From Scleromitrula shiraiana (Eukaryota > Ascomycota > Leotiomycetes > Helotiales > Sclerotiniaceae): 64,000 nt of DNA. The stretch spans positions 558,001 through 622,000 of the forward strand of contig JABELC010000013.1 in NCBI GenBank assembly GCA_028455995.1. The letters are read 5' to 3'. Under the pieces are notes generated by a model that searched no databases, was not told the origin of the DNA, and saw only the letters and a program-made list of their open reading frames with translations. Positions 48,652-61,000 of this stretch are shown here, in pieces. Both the position numbers and the translations under genes were made by a program. The stretch's first letter is position 1. Each line of letters starts with the position of its first letter.

Positions 48652-49431
48652 ATGAATCACGAATTAGGCACCGAGTTCTCGGAACTCCAAATCAAGCACC
48701 AAACCCCTTCTCGAAGGGTGGATCGTAGAGAATTTACAATGTTTCCTCAACTTCCTCGCGAGATTCGAGACCTTGTCTGGGAACAAGCAGCTTTTGACCG
48801 ACAGGTTCTGGCTTTTCGCTCGAACAACATCAGCGGACGGAAAACACCGGTTATTTTTCAAGTTTGCCGCGAGTCTAGAAAAGTAGCTTTCAGGTATCAC
48901 AAGCGGTTATTTGATGGTTCTAATCTTGTCGGTTCTAATCAACTAGTATACTTCAACCCTGCAATCGATATCATCCGTATCAATTGGAAGTTCATGTTTA
49001 CTATGCAACCCATTGCACTAAATGCCAATCCGCCATGGAGAAGTATGATGGAGGATATTACTTTCCCAGAGTGCGACGACATCCGACGTTTGGAACTTCA
49101 TGTTCAGTATAATAGCGTTCACCCTCATACCATCAAAGTAGTTAGGAACTTCAAGAACTTAGATCGATTTGTCATTTGTATTCAACATTCGTCCATGGAT
49201 TTGCGCACTTATCATGCAGATCCACCTCGCTTTATTGAAGGATGGAATTTTGTATACAAATCCCTCTTAACGTTCTTTGAGAAGCGACTTGAATTGGGGC
49301 TAGTATCTAAAGTTCCGCAACTTGTTCTGCGCATAGTACCTCGTGGTGCTAACCCTATGCAAAGCATCCCTTTTGTTATCAAGCCCCGGTCCACTGGGCT
49401 GGAGATCGTTATGATTGATCACATCTACTGA
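48652..49431 (+). CDS. 2EXR-domain protein
   Basis: Intact 259-residue, single-exon protein. An open frame extends upstream to 48,550, but the ATG at 48,652 (AAAATGAATC) better matches the position of the start in the tandem partner. The 2EXR domain begins FPQLPREIRDLVWEQA at residue 31, continues to VCRESR at 71-76, and VYFNPAIDIIRI closes its first half. The rest is alpha/beta with PRRLE-like DDIRRLELHVQ and ends in ATCTAC-TGA coding IDHIY. There is no signal peptide or membrane span. The biological role of 2EXR proteins is not known. It sits directly downstream of its broken paralogue. Confidence 0.75.
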   Translation: MNHELGTEFSELQIKHQTPSRRVDRREFTMFPQLPREIRDLVWEQAAFDRQVLAFRSNNISGRKTPVIFQVCRESRKVAFRYHKRLFDGSNLVGSNQLVYFNPAIDIIRINWKFMFTMQPIALNANPPWRSMMEDITFPECDDIRRLELHVQYNSVHPHTIKVVRNFKNLDRFVICIQHSSMDLRTYHADPPRFIEGWNFVYKSLLTFFEKRLELGLVSKVPQLVLRIVPRGANPMQSIPFVIKPRSTGLEIVMIDHIY

Positions 49432-50415
49432 GCTTTCTTTACTGACATTTGATGTATTGCCGAGCCACGGATGTGCAAAATTTCCCCAGGTTTGTAAATT
49501 ATAACCCACAATATAGATTTCTTTATCCCATAACTTCTTTCGCCATTTTCTTTCCCATTAGTGACAAGTACACATAACAATGTCTTTGTAAACATAACAT
49601 CTCTTGTTGTTCACCCATTAACGCTAATCTTCGTCCTTTCTTCGATTCGATTTCGACAATTAATTGAAAAGTTGGAATTCAAACACGAGTCAGATTCGCA
49701 GGATCTTACCAATACACCAGGGCAGCGCTGACTGAGAAAGCTGATTGAGTATGACCTCAACTTTTGACGGGGTTGTTATTTGAAACTTTGATATCATTCA
49801 TCTATTTAGCACAATCTTCATTCCCTAACCCGGAGTATTGAGCTAAGATTTCACATAACTAACTGTTCCCTAAGGTACTCTCACTATAGTTTAGACATTT
49901 GAGATGGATTCCCTTGAGTTCGGATAGTTTTGTAAGTTTCCCTTTCCCGGTAGAAAGAAGTCATGAACCAAACCATTCAAAAATTGGAATCAGATCTTTC
50001 TACGTGACATTTCAGATCATCATTTAGCTAGAAATGATTGATGAAACAATCCAAAAAAGCAAAATAACTATTCTGATAGATGTAATGATTGATTGGCCTG
50101 AAATTCTATGGGTTTGCTTGTTGCTATATTTTGATCGATAATACATACTATATACCGTAGTTTGCTTTTTGGAGGATTTCAGTTTCGTACTTTAATCTCG
50201 ACTTGAGGAGTAATTCACTAATTTGCTCATAATGATATTCCTACCCCGGTCTCAGCTAATGGTTCGAGCGCGGGACGGAGCAAGATCGTCCGGTCTACAA
50301 TAGTCCTATTGCGACTCATCTCTTCTTAGCTTTAATGAGGTGAACAACAACAACAACAACAACAACAAAAAGAAAACCTAAAATAATCACCTTGCTATTG
50401 TCCAACAGCTTTGAT
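49432..50415. other. Intergenic with (AAC)n microsatellite
   Basis: No gene is supported here. An AAC triplet repeat of about eight units occupies 50,343-50,368, just before gene C. Confidence 0.45.
50343..50368 (+). repeat. (AAC)n microsatellite
   Basis: Eight near-perfect AAC units followed by an A run, located about 50 bases before the start of gene C and therefore probably in its leader or promoter. Confidence 0.85.
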
Positions 50416-51535
50416 ATGAAAGAGAGGCGCGATTTGGAGTTAAAGCACTCTAAATTAGATGGAATCATTCAGAGAATTGCTGTAAGAGATTTCTTTTCCC
50501 TTTACATGACATCAGTTTCACATTCAATATAGAGAACAAGGAGAAGACCACCAGACAAGCATGGGCCGTAGCACTCGGCATCTGTGAGCGAGATAGTGCA
50601 CACAAAATCAAAAAGATTAAAGAGGATAGAGAGGTGAGAATAGCTTTTCTATATTTCCAAATATTCAGAACTGACATTAATAGACGCTTTCGAGGAGAAG
50701 GAACGTCCTTCTAAATTTTAATGAAAGTGAAAAGCAAGATGAAAAGCATGGTGGCTTTTTGACAGTTGGCTCGAGCGATTCTGATGCAGCAACTGCCAGA
50801 GACAACGTCATGAGAGATACGGCAAAGCTTGAAACCGAGCTTGCCGATGCAAAAGTAAAGCTTGCGAATGCCGAAGTGGAGCTCGGGAAAAATACCTATA
50901 TTATCGACGATCAGAGCCGTCGAATTGAACAACTCGAAGCTGAAGCCTCCATAAATGAATTGGTTGCTGGGATGGCAAAGGCGGCCGCTGGACGATTCTT
51001 TGAGGTTGGAAACAGGTATCATGATGGTAAAGGCTTCCAAAGTGTAGATCCAAACAGATTTATCGATTGAGATGAGATCAACAATGGTAATGGAGCTGCT
51101 CATCGTGGGAATGTTAGAGGTCATGCTGCTCTGATGGGACTGTTTGAGAATTTTCGTTTAAGACATACTTCGTCATTCAAGAATCATTATGGAGCCGAGC
51201 ATGAAGAGGTTATCAGAGATTTGAATGGCAAATATAGTAAGGATTCGTTGATCACAAAAGTCCGTAACTTCAGAGCCACAATGCGACACGGTCATTCATT
51301 CACGCCTCACACCCTCGACAAGGATCTTGACGAGCTCTTCCTTACCAAAGAGAAGGAATGTGATGATATCTACTCTGCGATGCTGACGCATAATGCGAAC
51401 AATGATGTAGCAACATCTGCAGCATTCAACAGAGACCCGAGAGTCAAGGCTCTTGTTGGCGACATGGGAACAATTGCGAACGATATTGCCAAGATGACGA
51501 AGGGCAAACTCCCAAAGTACTTCACAAGTCAATAA
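50416..51535 (+). pseudogene. Coiled-coil/GNxAAH family gene C (one in-frame TGA)
   Basis: Exons 50,416-50,481, 50,535-50,633 and 50,684-51,535 join in frame through GTAAGA and GTGAGA introns. The start MKERRDLELKHSKLDGIIQR is followed by NKEKTTRQAWA. A coiled coil (LETELADAKVKLANAEVELG, then IDDQSRRIEQLEAEAS) leads to AAAGRFFEVG, the counterpart of the family's R-x-R-F segment. Then comes FID, an in-frame TGA at 51,068-51,070, and DEINNGNGAAHRGNVRGHAAL, which carries the GNxAAH signature. The remaining 130 residues are open to TAA at 51,533. TGA is one transition from CGA (Arg). A 45-nt GTAAAG..TTGAG intron could also excise it, but its acceptor is poor. Apart from this codon the gene looks complete. 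Confidence 0.6.
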
Positions 51536-52165
51536 TAAATCTTCCCAGGCCAACGATTAAGGTAGCAGAGGTCATTTCGCCGATTGTCATCACGATATTA
51601 CTCATGAAAAACGAATGTATCGCGTCGGTAGGTTAGGGGAAAATGAGAACAAGGACATTGGAAGTTATGTGGTTACAGACCAGGTCAGTTTTACTTTTCA
51701 TTTGTAAATACAGATGAGGAATGTATTTCACAAACAATTAAAAATCTTGAGAGATATTCACAATACTGACAAAGTGTGTATTGTGCAGAATAATTAATAG
51801 CTGATACCAATTGAAATGATAGCTAAAAGAGTTGGCAGTGAATAGCGTGAATGTGACTCGACTTTACTGTCTGAAGCAAATATCCATGACTATATGTTAC
51901 TTCTATTTTCACTTCAATAATAAGACAGCCATTATCAATTCCTACAGGAGGGTAGATCACTCATACAAGGCACGGTAGAGCATCGCTTCTTTGTCGGATT
52001 TACAGCTGTACCCCCTCCATATATATAATCTATAATTTTGACTATCCATGATCCAACATCATCTTTTAAACTCACATTCAAGTTAACGTCTATACGAATA
52101 AACGACAAGAGAACTTCGCAACTTCTTGCCTTTCTCGAGATCATCCACATCAGCACTTTTCAAAA
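51536..52165. other. Intergenic between coiled-coil genes C and E
   Basis: Contains the 3' side of gene C and the promoter of gene E. No other coding or structural feature recognised. Confidence 0.4.
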
Positions 52166-54088
52166 TGTCTACCAAAAACTCATCTAGCAATGACGAAGTT
52201 AAGCCAAAGATGTTGGCCGGGATAAAGAAACAGCTCGTTGCAAATGACACTTGGCGGAAATTTGGAGAAGTAGGTTTATCTTATCAATGAAAGATTAAAA
52301 TAACGTCCGCTGGGTACCAAGAGCTAAGCAATCTTTTCATAGTATATGAAGACAACCGGTCAGAATACCACCCGCAAAGATTACCAGAGTCCCAGTATGA
52401 CTGAAAACCCTACCATGTCGGTCCATGCCATATCGACAATGATCATCAAGCATGAACAAATTGAGTCCAGATTAGAAGCGGCCAAGAGAGAGAGAAAACA
52501 CAGAACCAAAATGAAATAATGGACCTGAAAGCACAGATGTTAAATTTGTAAACTAAATTGGAAAGGGAGCAAATGACAAGTGAGGTTTTGAGAGCTCAAT
52601 TAGAGGAGGCTAGGGAAGACCCAGAAACTGCCAGAAATCAAGATATGCTCGAGCAACTGATCATAGAAGATGCTAAGCTCGAGCATGAACTTATAGGACT
52701 TCAGGGCGATAAGGTACGCCAAGCATGTGAGTTGAAACTGATATTGTCTGATGAGAAACAGAAGTTTTTCGAGGTAAGTCACCATTGCAAAGACTTAGAG
52801 TTTGATACTGAATATGTGTAGTCTTATCAGGAAACTGCCTTGGGCTTGGACGATGATGATGAATTACACCAATACCATGAGGTCACTGAGTCAGGAGAGG
52901 TCATTGACTATGGCGCAGGTAATAATATTTCTGCTATCTTGGAAGATACTTGGGCCACCCAGGTTGAGTCATACATCGGTGCAGAACTCGCCAAAGCAAG
53001 ACAGAAAAAGCTTGAAATCATGGCAATCAAGGAAGTAAGTACTGTCTCGTCCACTTAATTGAAGAATACTGAACTCATCTCAACAGGAAATACAAGATGC
53101 GAAAAGTCTGATCTTGGACTTTGCATCTACTTCAAGTTCCAGGCCCTCATCAAAACTGTCCTTCAAAAGCCTTTCATCTGGGTCTCAATGGCAGAGTACA
53201 AAAGGTTCGATACATCTCGATCAACAACTCGATGGATCAACTCTCGATAGCACGTACTTAACCGAAGATCTACCCTCTGTTCATGACAACATTGGGCAGT
53301 ACCAAGAAAACGAGAAAGTCGAGAAGAAGCACGATACGACTGCTGAAACTATCGAACGACTCGCCGCTGAAGTTCTAGAGAGTCAGCAAGGGCTTCGAGA
53401 TTTGAAGTGGAGCTATGTTAAATCCGAAAAGAAGCGTGCCGCCCTCCTGGAAAATCGCACTCGTCTCTTAAGCGAAAAAGATACGCTGGTTGCACTCGCG
53501 AATGAGATTGCACTCCCAGTTCTCAGCGGCATCTTCGAAGATTCAAAACATGTTACGCGGTTAGGAGTACAAGTCTCCTTAGAAGAAAATCGCGGTCGTT
53601 TCTTGAAGGAAGTATCAGATGCCGGTAAGATAGCTTCTAGTAGCGGGAATATTGCTGCTCATTTTGCTGCCATCTTATTATGTGAGCAGAATATCCTCAA
53701 GCATCCTGTCAACCACAGCTGGAAAGTAATGTTTTATAACATGTACGGCATATCCATCGAAAATTACCGTCCGCTATTTCGGATGTCAAGAAGGCTCGAT
53801 GAGATGTTCAATCTTCATGCAATCCTTTACTCGTACGGCTCGTTTACACCTCAGACTCTATTCAAAGGAACAGACCTTTGGTTTATGTGTCACTACAAGT
53901 CATGTCTGAATTATTTTGACAGTATTTCTGTGGCATCTTTAAGTGCCGAAGAGACACCTATCAAGGCAAAAGGTAGGATCTTCGACACTGAGGTTAACTC
54001 AAACGATGTGCTCGAGTTTACGGAGATGAGAGAATGGTGCGAGCTTTACAAAGTAGAGCAGAAAGAAATCCACGAAAAGAGGGTCTAG
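52166..54088 (+). pseudogene. Coiled-coil/GNxAAH family gene E (frameshift and TAA)
   Basis: It opens MSTKNSSSNDEVKPKMLAG. The junction after the first exon (GTAGGT donor at 52,270) is not resolved in frame. The next stretch (MKTTGQNTTRKDYQSP) resembles gene C's second exon. Within a GA dinucleotide run near 52,485-52,497 the frame is off by one GA unit relative to what follows. TAA at 52,549-52,551 lies between LNL and TKLEREQ in the continuing coiled-coil frame. Clean introns follow at 52,774-52,821 and 53,035-53,086. The long last exon to 54,088 has a Ser-rich linker, coiled coil, LGVQVSLEENRGRFLKE and GNIAAHFAAILL, the most divergent version of the family signature. Probably inactive in its 5' half; the last exon could still be expressed separately. 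Confidence 0.5.
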
Positions 54089-55488
54089 GATATTGGGATT
54101 TGAATAGTTGATTGATTGTTACCATATAGTGTACATCGGGGAATGGGGTCTGCTTTTCTAACAATGTGACCGAACACATGTATAGATTCTCACAGTCATA
54201 GGGAAACATGTTAATCCAGGAATGTTGAATTTATTAATATGTTTACCGTAATTAATACGAAGAATCTGTTCGGACCATGCATCCATAAGTGAAGTTACAA
54301 GTGAAATGCGTCCATTGATCAATATAGTATGCATTAATGGGAACTAGTTAGATTTTCAGATACTAATGAATGAAATACGTCGGTTAGCAAAATAGACGAA
54401 TCATTAGTTTGAGTTACTCATCTACTGACTAAGTAATCCTTACATGACTTGTATTTAAATGTCACCATACTCCATTCATTAGTTACTTCAAAATTATCTA
54501 TACATGTGCCTAGGTGTCTGAGTAATTGGTTTACAAAATAAGCTAGTTCGTAGGTCAACATGATCTATGCGTTTGCATATATACGTGTGAATGATTTTTA
54601 TGTATGAATATTTATGGATTACGATTGTGAATCTCTTCTTTCTTAACCTTGGGAAGTTGAGGTTTGAAAATGTCGCGTCTTTTGTGCCAGAATGATATAA
54701 AACTCGTTTCCTGAGTCCATGGTCCTATCGCACTTTTTCAACATGTATGCAACAGTACTATATCACCAGTATGCATATTCTGAAATGAAGAAACTTTGTA
54801 CTCCCTTTTTCAAACAATACAGAAAATGAGTTTGAGTTTTACAAGTTGAAAAGCGGGAACTTGGTTGAGATTAAGGAAGTATTAGTAGCCTCGACAAGAG
54901 TAAAAAAGTCTCGCAGAGTTTTGGTTTATTGGAGACCTTATTTGCTCAGATCGAATCTGGTCTGAGAAGTAAATCTAGAAAATAGGATTTTACTACAAGA
55001 TCTTCAACACTGATGTTATGAGAAACTTTGGTCTGTATCTAATATCACATGCCTAAATATCTATACCCAACTTCAGTACCGAATTGGGGCGTATTTCAAT
55101 ACATAATCTTGTCAATGACTTTTATGAAAGATTTTGTCTAATAAAGAAACATGAGTTTAGTAGTGAAGTTTATGCCTCCTGTCTCCATGCTCATTCTCAT
55201 TCTTTCACCATACTTTCACATAGAAAGGATCAACATGGAGCAAAAACTATGACCGAATTTCCTGATTTTAAATTCAGAGAATCAGAGCCACTGAAGTGAA
55301 AACATGTAAGTAAAATAATAAGCGACAATGAAGTAAAGAATTATTAGCATGAGAATGGATATGTGAACCATAAATTGTAGCTTTCTATTCATTTTCAATA
55401 TACAACCGCGCGTAACCAATATCATCTCTCCCCAAACATAACACTTTTCAAATTATCTTCGACACCATCAACTCGTTAGACAGGAAAA
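54089..55488. other. Gene-free stretch between E and D
   Basis: 1.4 kb of AT-rich sequence. The only frames above 60 codons (for example 55,084-55,299 on +) have no motif or splice partner. It should include the 3' region of E and the promoter of D. Confidence 0.4.
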
Positions 55489-56604
55489 ATGGACAACTGC
55501 CGTATCAGAGTGCTGAGTGCACAGCTTACATCGATTTCTGCGGAGTTGTTACTGGCGACTGCCGCTCCTCAAAGATTGGCCGTTGACCAAGATTTCCAAA
55601 GCACCACAAAGGTATATTTTCCCTTTCCCATTCTTATTATTAATCAAGTGAATGCCAATTTAAGATAGATCTGTACGTGCAAATGTTCTTGTGCGAATGT
55701 AGCCTCAGATGACAATCACGGCGAAGAAAATTGGGATTCTATCCCTGGGGGTCGACGAACTCCAGCTACCACTCAATTAACTGCGAGTGGCCTTGAAAAC
55801 TCAGCTTCTGATTTCAAAAACGAAATGATGCGTGTAACTAAGGAATTGAGTTAAGAAAGAAACAAAACGAATGAATTGAATTCCAAGTTGCAAAAGTGGA
55901 AGAAACTCGTTGAGGAGGAACTGCCAGAGATTACCCTTGAGAGAGACAAGCTCAATAATCATATCATCCGCCATCATTATCATCTGAAAGCCACAGAGAA
56001 GGCAAGAGTTTTTCGCGAGAAGGGAATATCTCTCAACTCTTTTAAGACAAAAGGAGAGCTGGAACGGTTGGAGGCACTTAGCAGGACACTTCAAGAAAAA
56101 GTCAGCGATCTGGAGGCTAAGATCGCAGGACTTGAGAAGAAAAGAAGGCTAAGGGAGCTATTGTTCCATGTCGGCGTAGCTATTCGAATGAGATATATCC
56201 AGTATATCAAAGGGGCCTACACTGACCACGCTGCAAGTCAAAAAATCGTCCATGTAGGGTCGAACGCTGCACATAGAGCGAATTTCATCGCAGATAGCTG
56301 GTTATTCTCACAGGAATATTTTGCCAGTGCTGATGAAGATACATTTTCGGAGATCTATGGTGCTAGAGATCGTGGACATGAGAAAAATTCCTACTTCGAC
56401 TTTCCTAAAAATGATATATTGGTTCAAATCAGAGACATGCATGCATCCTACGACCATTCCACGATCAGATCACCCAATAGTAGCTGGATGAAGTATAAAG
56501 CCGAGATATATGGAATTTGGCAGAGTTACGGTTTAAATCGTCGAATGTGCAATGAAGATAAAAGGGTCCGGGAGGATTTTTTAGAGAACGAGAGCACGTT
56601 TTGA
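55489..56604 (+). pseudogene. Coiled-coil/GNxAAH family gene D (one in-frame TAA)
   Basis: Exon 55,489-55,611 (MDNCRIRVLSAQLTSISAEL) joins in phase through a GTATAT..GATAG intron to an exon starting at 55,669. That exon opens with the Cys-rich ICTCKCSC. TAA at 55,852-55,854 follows VTKELS, and the frame continues ERNKTNELNSKLQKWKK without a break to the stop at 56,602. A long coiled coil (about 90 residues) leads to RELLFHVGVAIRMRYIQY and GSNAAHRANFIADSWLF, clearly homologous to genes A and B. TAA is one transition from CAA. A 54-nt GTAACT..CCAAG intron of in-frame length would also remove it, but its splice sites are weak. Otherwise complete. Function unknown. Confidence 0.6.
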
Positions 56605-58032
56605 GAAAGTTATGGAGAACGCAAGAACAACACCATGGAAATGAGTAGTTGGAATGTAGTCATCTTGTATTGAAAAGATAACTTTATCAGAGCCATATCA
56701 GTTAAATCTGAAATGATGGGATGGCTCACTGAATGATGTAACGTACCAATGGTGAATGAGAGAGTCAATGTCGTTTAATGATATATAATCTTAGCCAGTG
56801 GTATTGTAAGAAAGGAGAAATCCCTAATACATCATCATCCAAATAGATAACCTATTCAGCAAAGTCTTAATTTTAAATCAAATGACCCGAGAATCAAAGG
56901 CAGCATACAAGTGCCATACTCCAACTTCAATCAGCTCATCTCATTTTTGCCAAAATCAGAAGGAGCATTCCATCAACCCATCCATAGCACAATTATAAAT
57001 TATCCTCCGCAACCCTTAATAGACAATTCTTTTCAAAGAATTTATTCAAACACCAACAAATACATATTAAATACGTAGCACAAAACTACTTACCTACCTC
57101 CACCCTAGCCTAGAGACCTAGACCAGATCAAATCATTGCACCACCCACCACGCTATTAGATACTAGCACTTTTATCTTCCCTTCTTCCCAACAAAACCAA
57201 ACCCATTCCATTCCATCCATTCACCCGTTCCACAACCCACACTATCCATCCCCATCCCACCAACGATAACCGTAACCGTAACCGTAACACGTATCTGCCT
57301 AGCCAATTAGCAATGTGTAACCCTACCAACCGGTACAAATGATTCGTCTCACTCTGTTCCGAGTTCCGAGTATTCGTAACACCGAGACGGTTTGCTGCGT
57401 TCAAGCTGTGAAGTTCTCGGGTCGATACATAAGGTAGCTAGGTAGCTAGGTAACTAGATATACTGCATCGCAGGCAGATAGATACATTCACTATATATCC
57501 GTGTGTGTGTGCGTTACATGGAATAAACAACATCTCGATCTGTTGAATCACGATCATGAAAATGGCGCACCAAGCGAGTTCCAAACCCCACGGGACTTGA
57601 TGCAAAAGCTTGGAGGTTCAAATAATATAAAAATATTCATTTATGTTCAAGAAACTATCTTATCTTCCTTATAAGTAAGATTAAGAGAGTGAGCCAAAAA
57701 AAAAGGGAAAAGAAAAAAGTTCTATAAACATCATCTATCATTCAAGATTGATACACACACAGTAGCCCCAATCCACCATTCAATCAATGAATCAATAGTT
57801 TCGTCCCCTCTTTCCCCAAACCTCTAGGCTACTGTATCCATCCTAGCCAATCAATCAACCAACCATCCAAGCAGTCAATAAAGTACACACATCACCAGCC
57901 AAACCAATCCTCGTATATGTATGCCCAAACCAATTTGTGATATCCATCCTTTCTTGTGCAAAACGCCATGCATGCAGCATCATGCTCGATTATCAGCCCC
58001 GCTCCGCCCAATATATCTTTCAAAAACTTGAA
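56605..58032. other. Convergent intergenic region with simple repeats
   Basis: Lies between the 3' ends of gene D and the Yta7 gene. It contains short simple repeats (CCGTAA units near 57,265-57,290, AGCTAGGT units near 57,430-57,455, a GT run near 57,502). An 82-codon frame at 57,156-57,404 on - crosses the repeats and is not credible as a gene. No gene supported. Confidence 0.5.
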
Positions 58033-61000
58033 TCAGGTAGTTATTTGTGTGCCGGCAGACTCTTCTTCCTCTTCTTGACTTGGTTGCAAAACTTTCTGCA
58101 TTTCCTCGATATCCAATATGACTTCATTAAATACCTTGGCTAATTCGGCCACAACTTGGTTTCTGTTCCATTCTCCTCTCAAGTTCCACAATGTAACCAT
58201 TAATTCGCGGTTGATTTGTTCTAATTGTTCGATCGAACAACCGCTTGAGCCATGAGTGAGTTTATATAGTAAATCCTGCACAAAGAATTCGGTCAAAATG
58301 AAGTCTTTCTGCGATGATGATTGGGTAGAGTTGATCTCGGCCAGTGAGTCGTTTGGAGCATCAGACACCCCTGAAGTTCGATGTAAGTGTGATGGTCGTA
58401 GCGGGGCATTGAATTGTGGCACGGGTGGGTTTTGGGAATTGGCTTGACTCCCTGAGCTTGGCGTTTGAGATGGGAAGCCTGGTAAACCGCCACGTGCAAG
58501 AGCATGCGCTTGTGAATGGAGCCATTGTTCTTCGCTACTAGCTTGTGTGCTTTGCAATTGTGATTCTTTCTGCGTATCAGGCATGTCCGCGTCAAGCTTG
58601 GGACCATCTGGACTATAGGGACGAGTGCCATTGGTTGCCTGTGTGCTCCACTCTGATGACTTCTTTCCAGAAGTTGTGGTAGAAGCATCATTAAGCAGGG
58701 CATTTGGAGAGGTATCGTGTGAAATTTCTTGGAAGGCTGATATCTGAGAATTAAACCCAGTAGCGCGATTCGATAAGCTAGATGGTGCTCTTGCTGCTGT
58801 GTTAGATGGCCATTGCTGTCGCGGAAGGGCCGGGGAATGTTGTGAGAAGTCAGGTGTATTCTCATTTGTACCACTCATCTGGACATCTTCTCCGCTTATT
58901 CTAGAAGGCACAGTTGATCCATTGCTCATCTGATGTAATGACGAATTTATCGAAGTTCCATTGGACAATGGACCCGGTGTATTAAAGGGCGCACCCAAAG
59001 GACGGCGTCCAGGTACAGCTTTTCCAAGATTGATTGCTCCAGGTGAATGAGGATGTGAGCCTGGGAAAACATCTGAGCGCACGATATTGCTTCCGAGATC
59101 TTCTTCTTGAGCTTTCTTTTTCTGTTTCTCTTCCTTTTCTTTCGCTCTCTGAAGTTGGCGCTGGTATAAGTTCTCGCAATCTGTAAACAAAGGATTATTC
59201 TCAATTGATGCCATGTCGACTTCCACATTGGCCACGAGTTCTTTCGTCTTCAGTATACGATCCTTTTCGCCAAAATATTTAGCATCTTTTGCAAGAGTTT
59301 TGATATCAGCCAAGAAATCCTTTGGTCGAGCATAGAAGCCATTAGCCAACCGCTCTTCAATCATGTTGGTATCAAGGTTGTAAACGATCTTATTATTGGC
59401 CGTGTCGCGTAAACATTGAACTCCATCTTTATCAACGTCCAGTTCATAAGGTCTGAACTCTGGTACATCTGGTCGCACGAAATGCGGATCCATCTCGTCA
59501 AACAAATATTGATAATGGCTTTGTGGTAAAACAGGAGTACGGAATTTCCTGTATTTTCTGTGAATTTGATCCATGATAGGTTGAATTTGAACCTTCAAGA
59601 GATTCAACAATTGGTGATCTCGTTTCTTCAAAGCTTTAATTTCTTCTTTGGTTGGCACTTTTGGTGGCGGTGGTGGTGCAACCTCCAAAACCTCCAACTT
59701 TCGCTTCTTGCGGTTAAGGGGCTCTGGAAAATCTTTAGGCGATTTCCTTACATACGTGATGATGTTCTGAAAGAATTCGTCTCGAGATTCCTGAAATTAT
59801 CAGTACGAACAGACATAACGGTAGATATCATGGTACTTACTTTCGAAGGTCGTCCAATTGTAAATCGATTGTTCCTAGAGAATCCGAAGAGGCTAGGGGG
59901 GATAGATGTATGCACTTCATCAGGAGGAGCATCGGTAATGCCCAGAACCAATACTGGATCTGTGGGAGGAATTGCCTTAAGAAGACCAAGGAACGTATTG
60001 ATCACATTTTGCGGAAGAGTATGAAACCAGTTATCAATTCCTGGCAAGTATATCACACTTGGCTTGTGGCGTTTGACCTCGGCAAATAATTGGACAATGG
60101 CTGCCTCAGCGGACTGTAGTCGTATTAGCAAATAGTTTTAGATGAAATGAAGAATTCTTACCCTAGCAGAATCACTATATATCGTGGGCAGATCAAAGCT
60201 CTGAACATGCAATCCTTCGAAATGGTTCAACAATGCACCTCCAAGATACGCCTGGCCCATGCCTGGCTCCCCACTAATGAGCAACCTTGGACGAAAGACT
60301 CGTGACTTTTCAAATTCCTGTTGCGTAGTTTCGCGGGCAAAGCCATGATCTTCATCCTCATATTGTTCGAACATTGCTTCTTGTAAAGCAGTAGTCTTCT
60401 TTTTTATTGGAATTAAGTTATCGACAATATCTTCGAGTTTCTTGAGTTGATCTCGGAGAAGGGGTTCAATGAGCTTTGGTAATGGTGCAGCACCTGATGA
60501 GGTAGAACGTTCAGAAGATGGAATCATTTTCTTGACCGAGAGCATAAAATCCTTTGCCGTTACTTTGATCTTATCAGGATCAACGATGAGTTTATCATTC
60601 GAGGAATATATTTGTGGGTATGTGCGCTGTATGGAATTGAGAGCAGCCTCGGTGCAGAGAGCACGAAGATCAGCACCTCCGTATCCTTTAGTCACGTGAG
60701 CCAATGAATCTTTAAACGCCTCGTCGATTCCCCAATCCTTAGTGTGAATATTGATGATTGATTTCCGACCCTCAATGTCCGGCAGGGGAAAGTAAAATTC
60801 TCTATCAAATCGACCAGGACGTCTGAGAGCTGGATCAATGTTATCTGGTCTATTTGTTGCTCCAATAACAATTACTTGTCCTCGGCCGTCCATACCATCC
60901 ATAAGAGCCAACAGCGTCGAAACGATCGAGGCATGGATTTGTTCTTGCTTGCTTGATCTAACCGGTGCAAGACCGTCGATTTCATCAAAGAAGATAATAC

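Noticed and set aside
50255..50290. Possible tRNA B-box (GGTTCGAGC) near 50,262
   Set aside because: No matching A-box or cloverleaf could be folded around it on either strand.
22470..56604. Reassigned stop codon as a cause of the in-frame stops
   Set aside because: All three stop codons occur internally, and the conserved genes here use TAG, TGA and TAA as ordinary terminators, so a changed genetic code does not fit.
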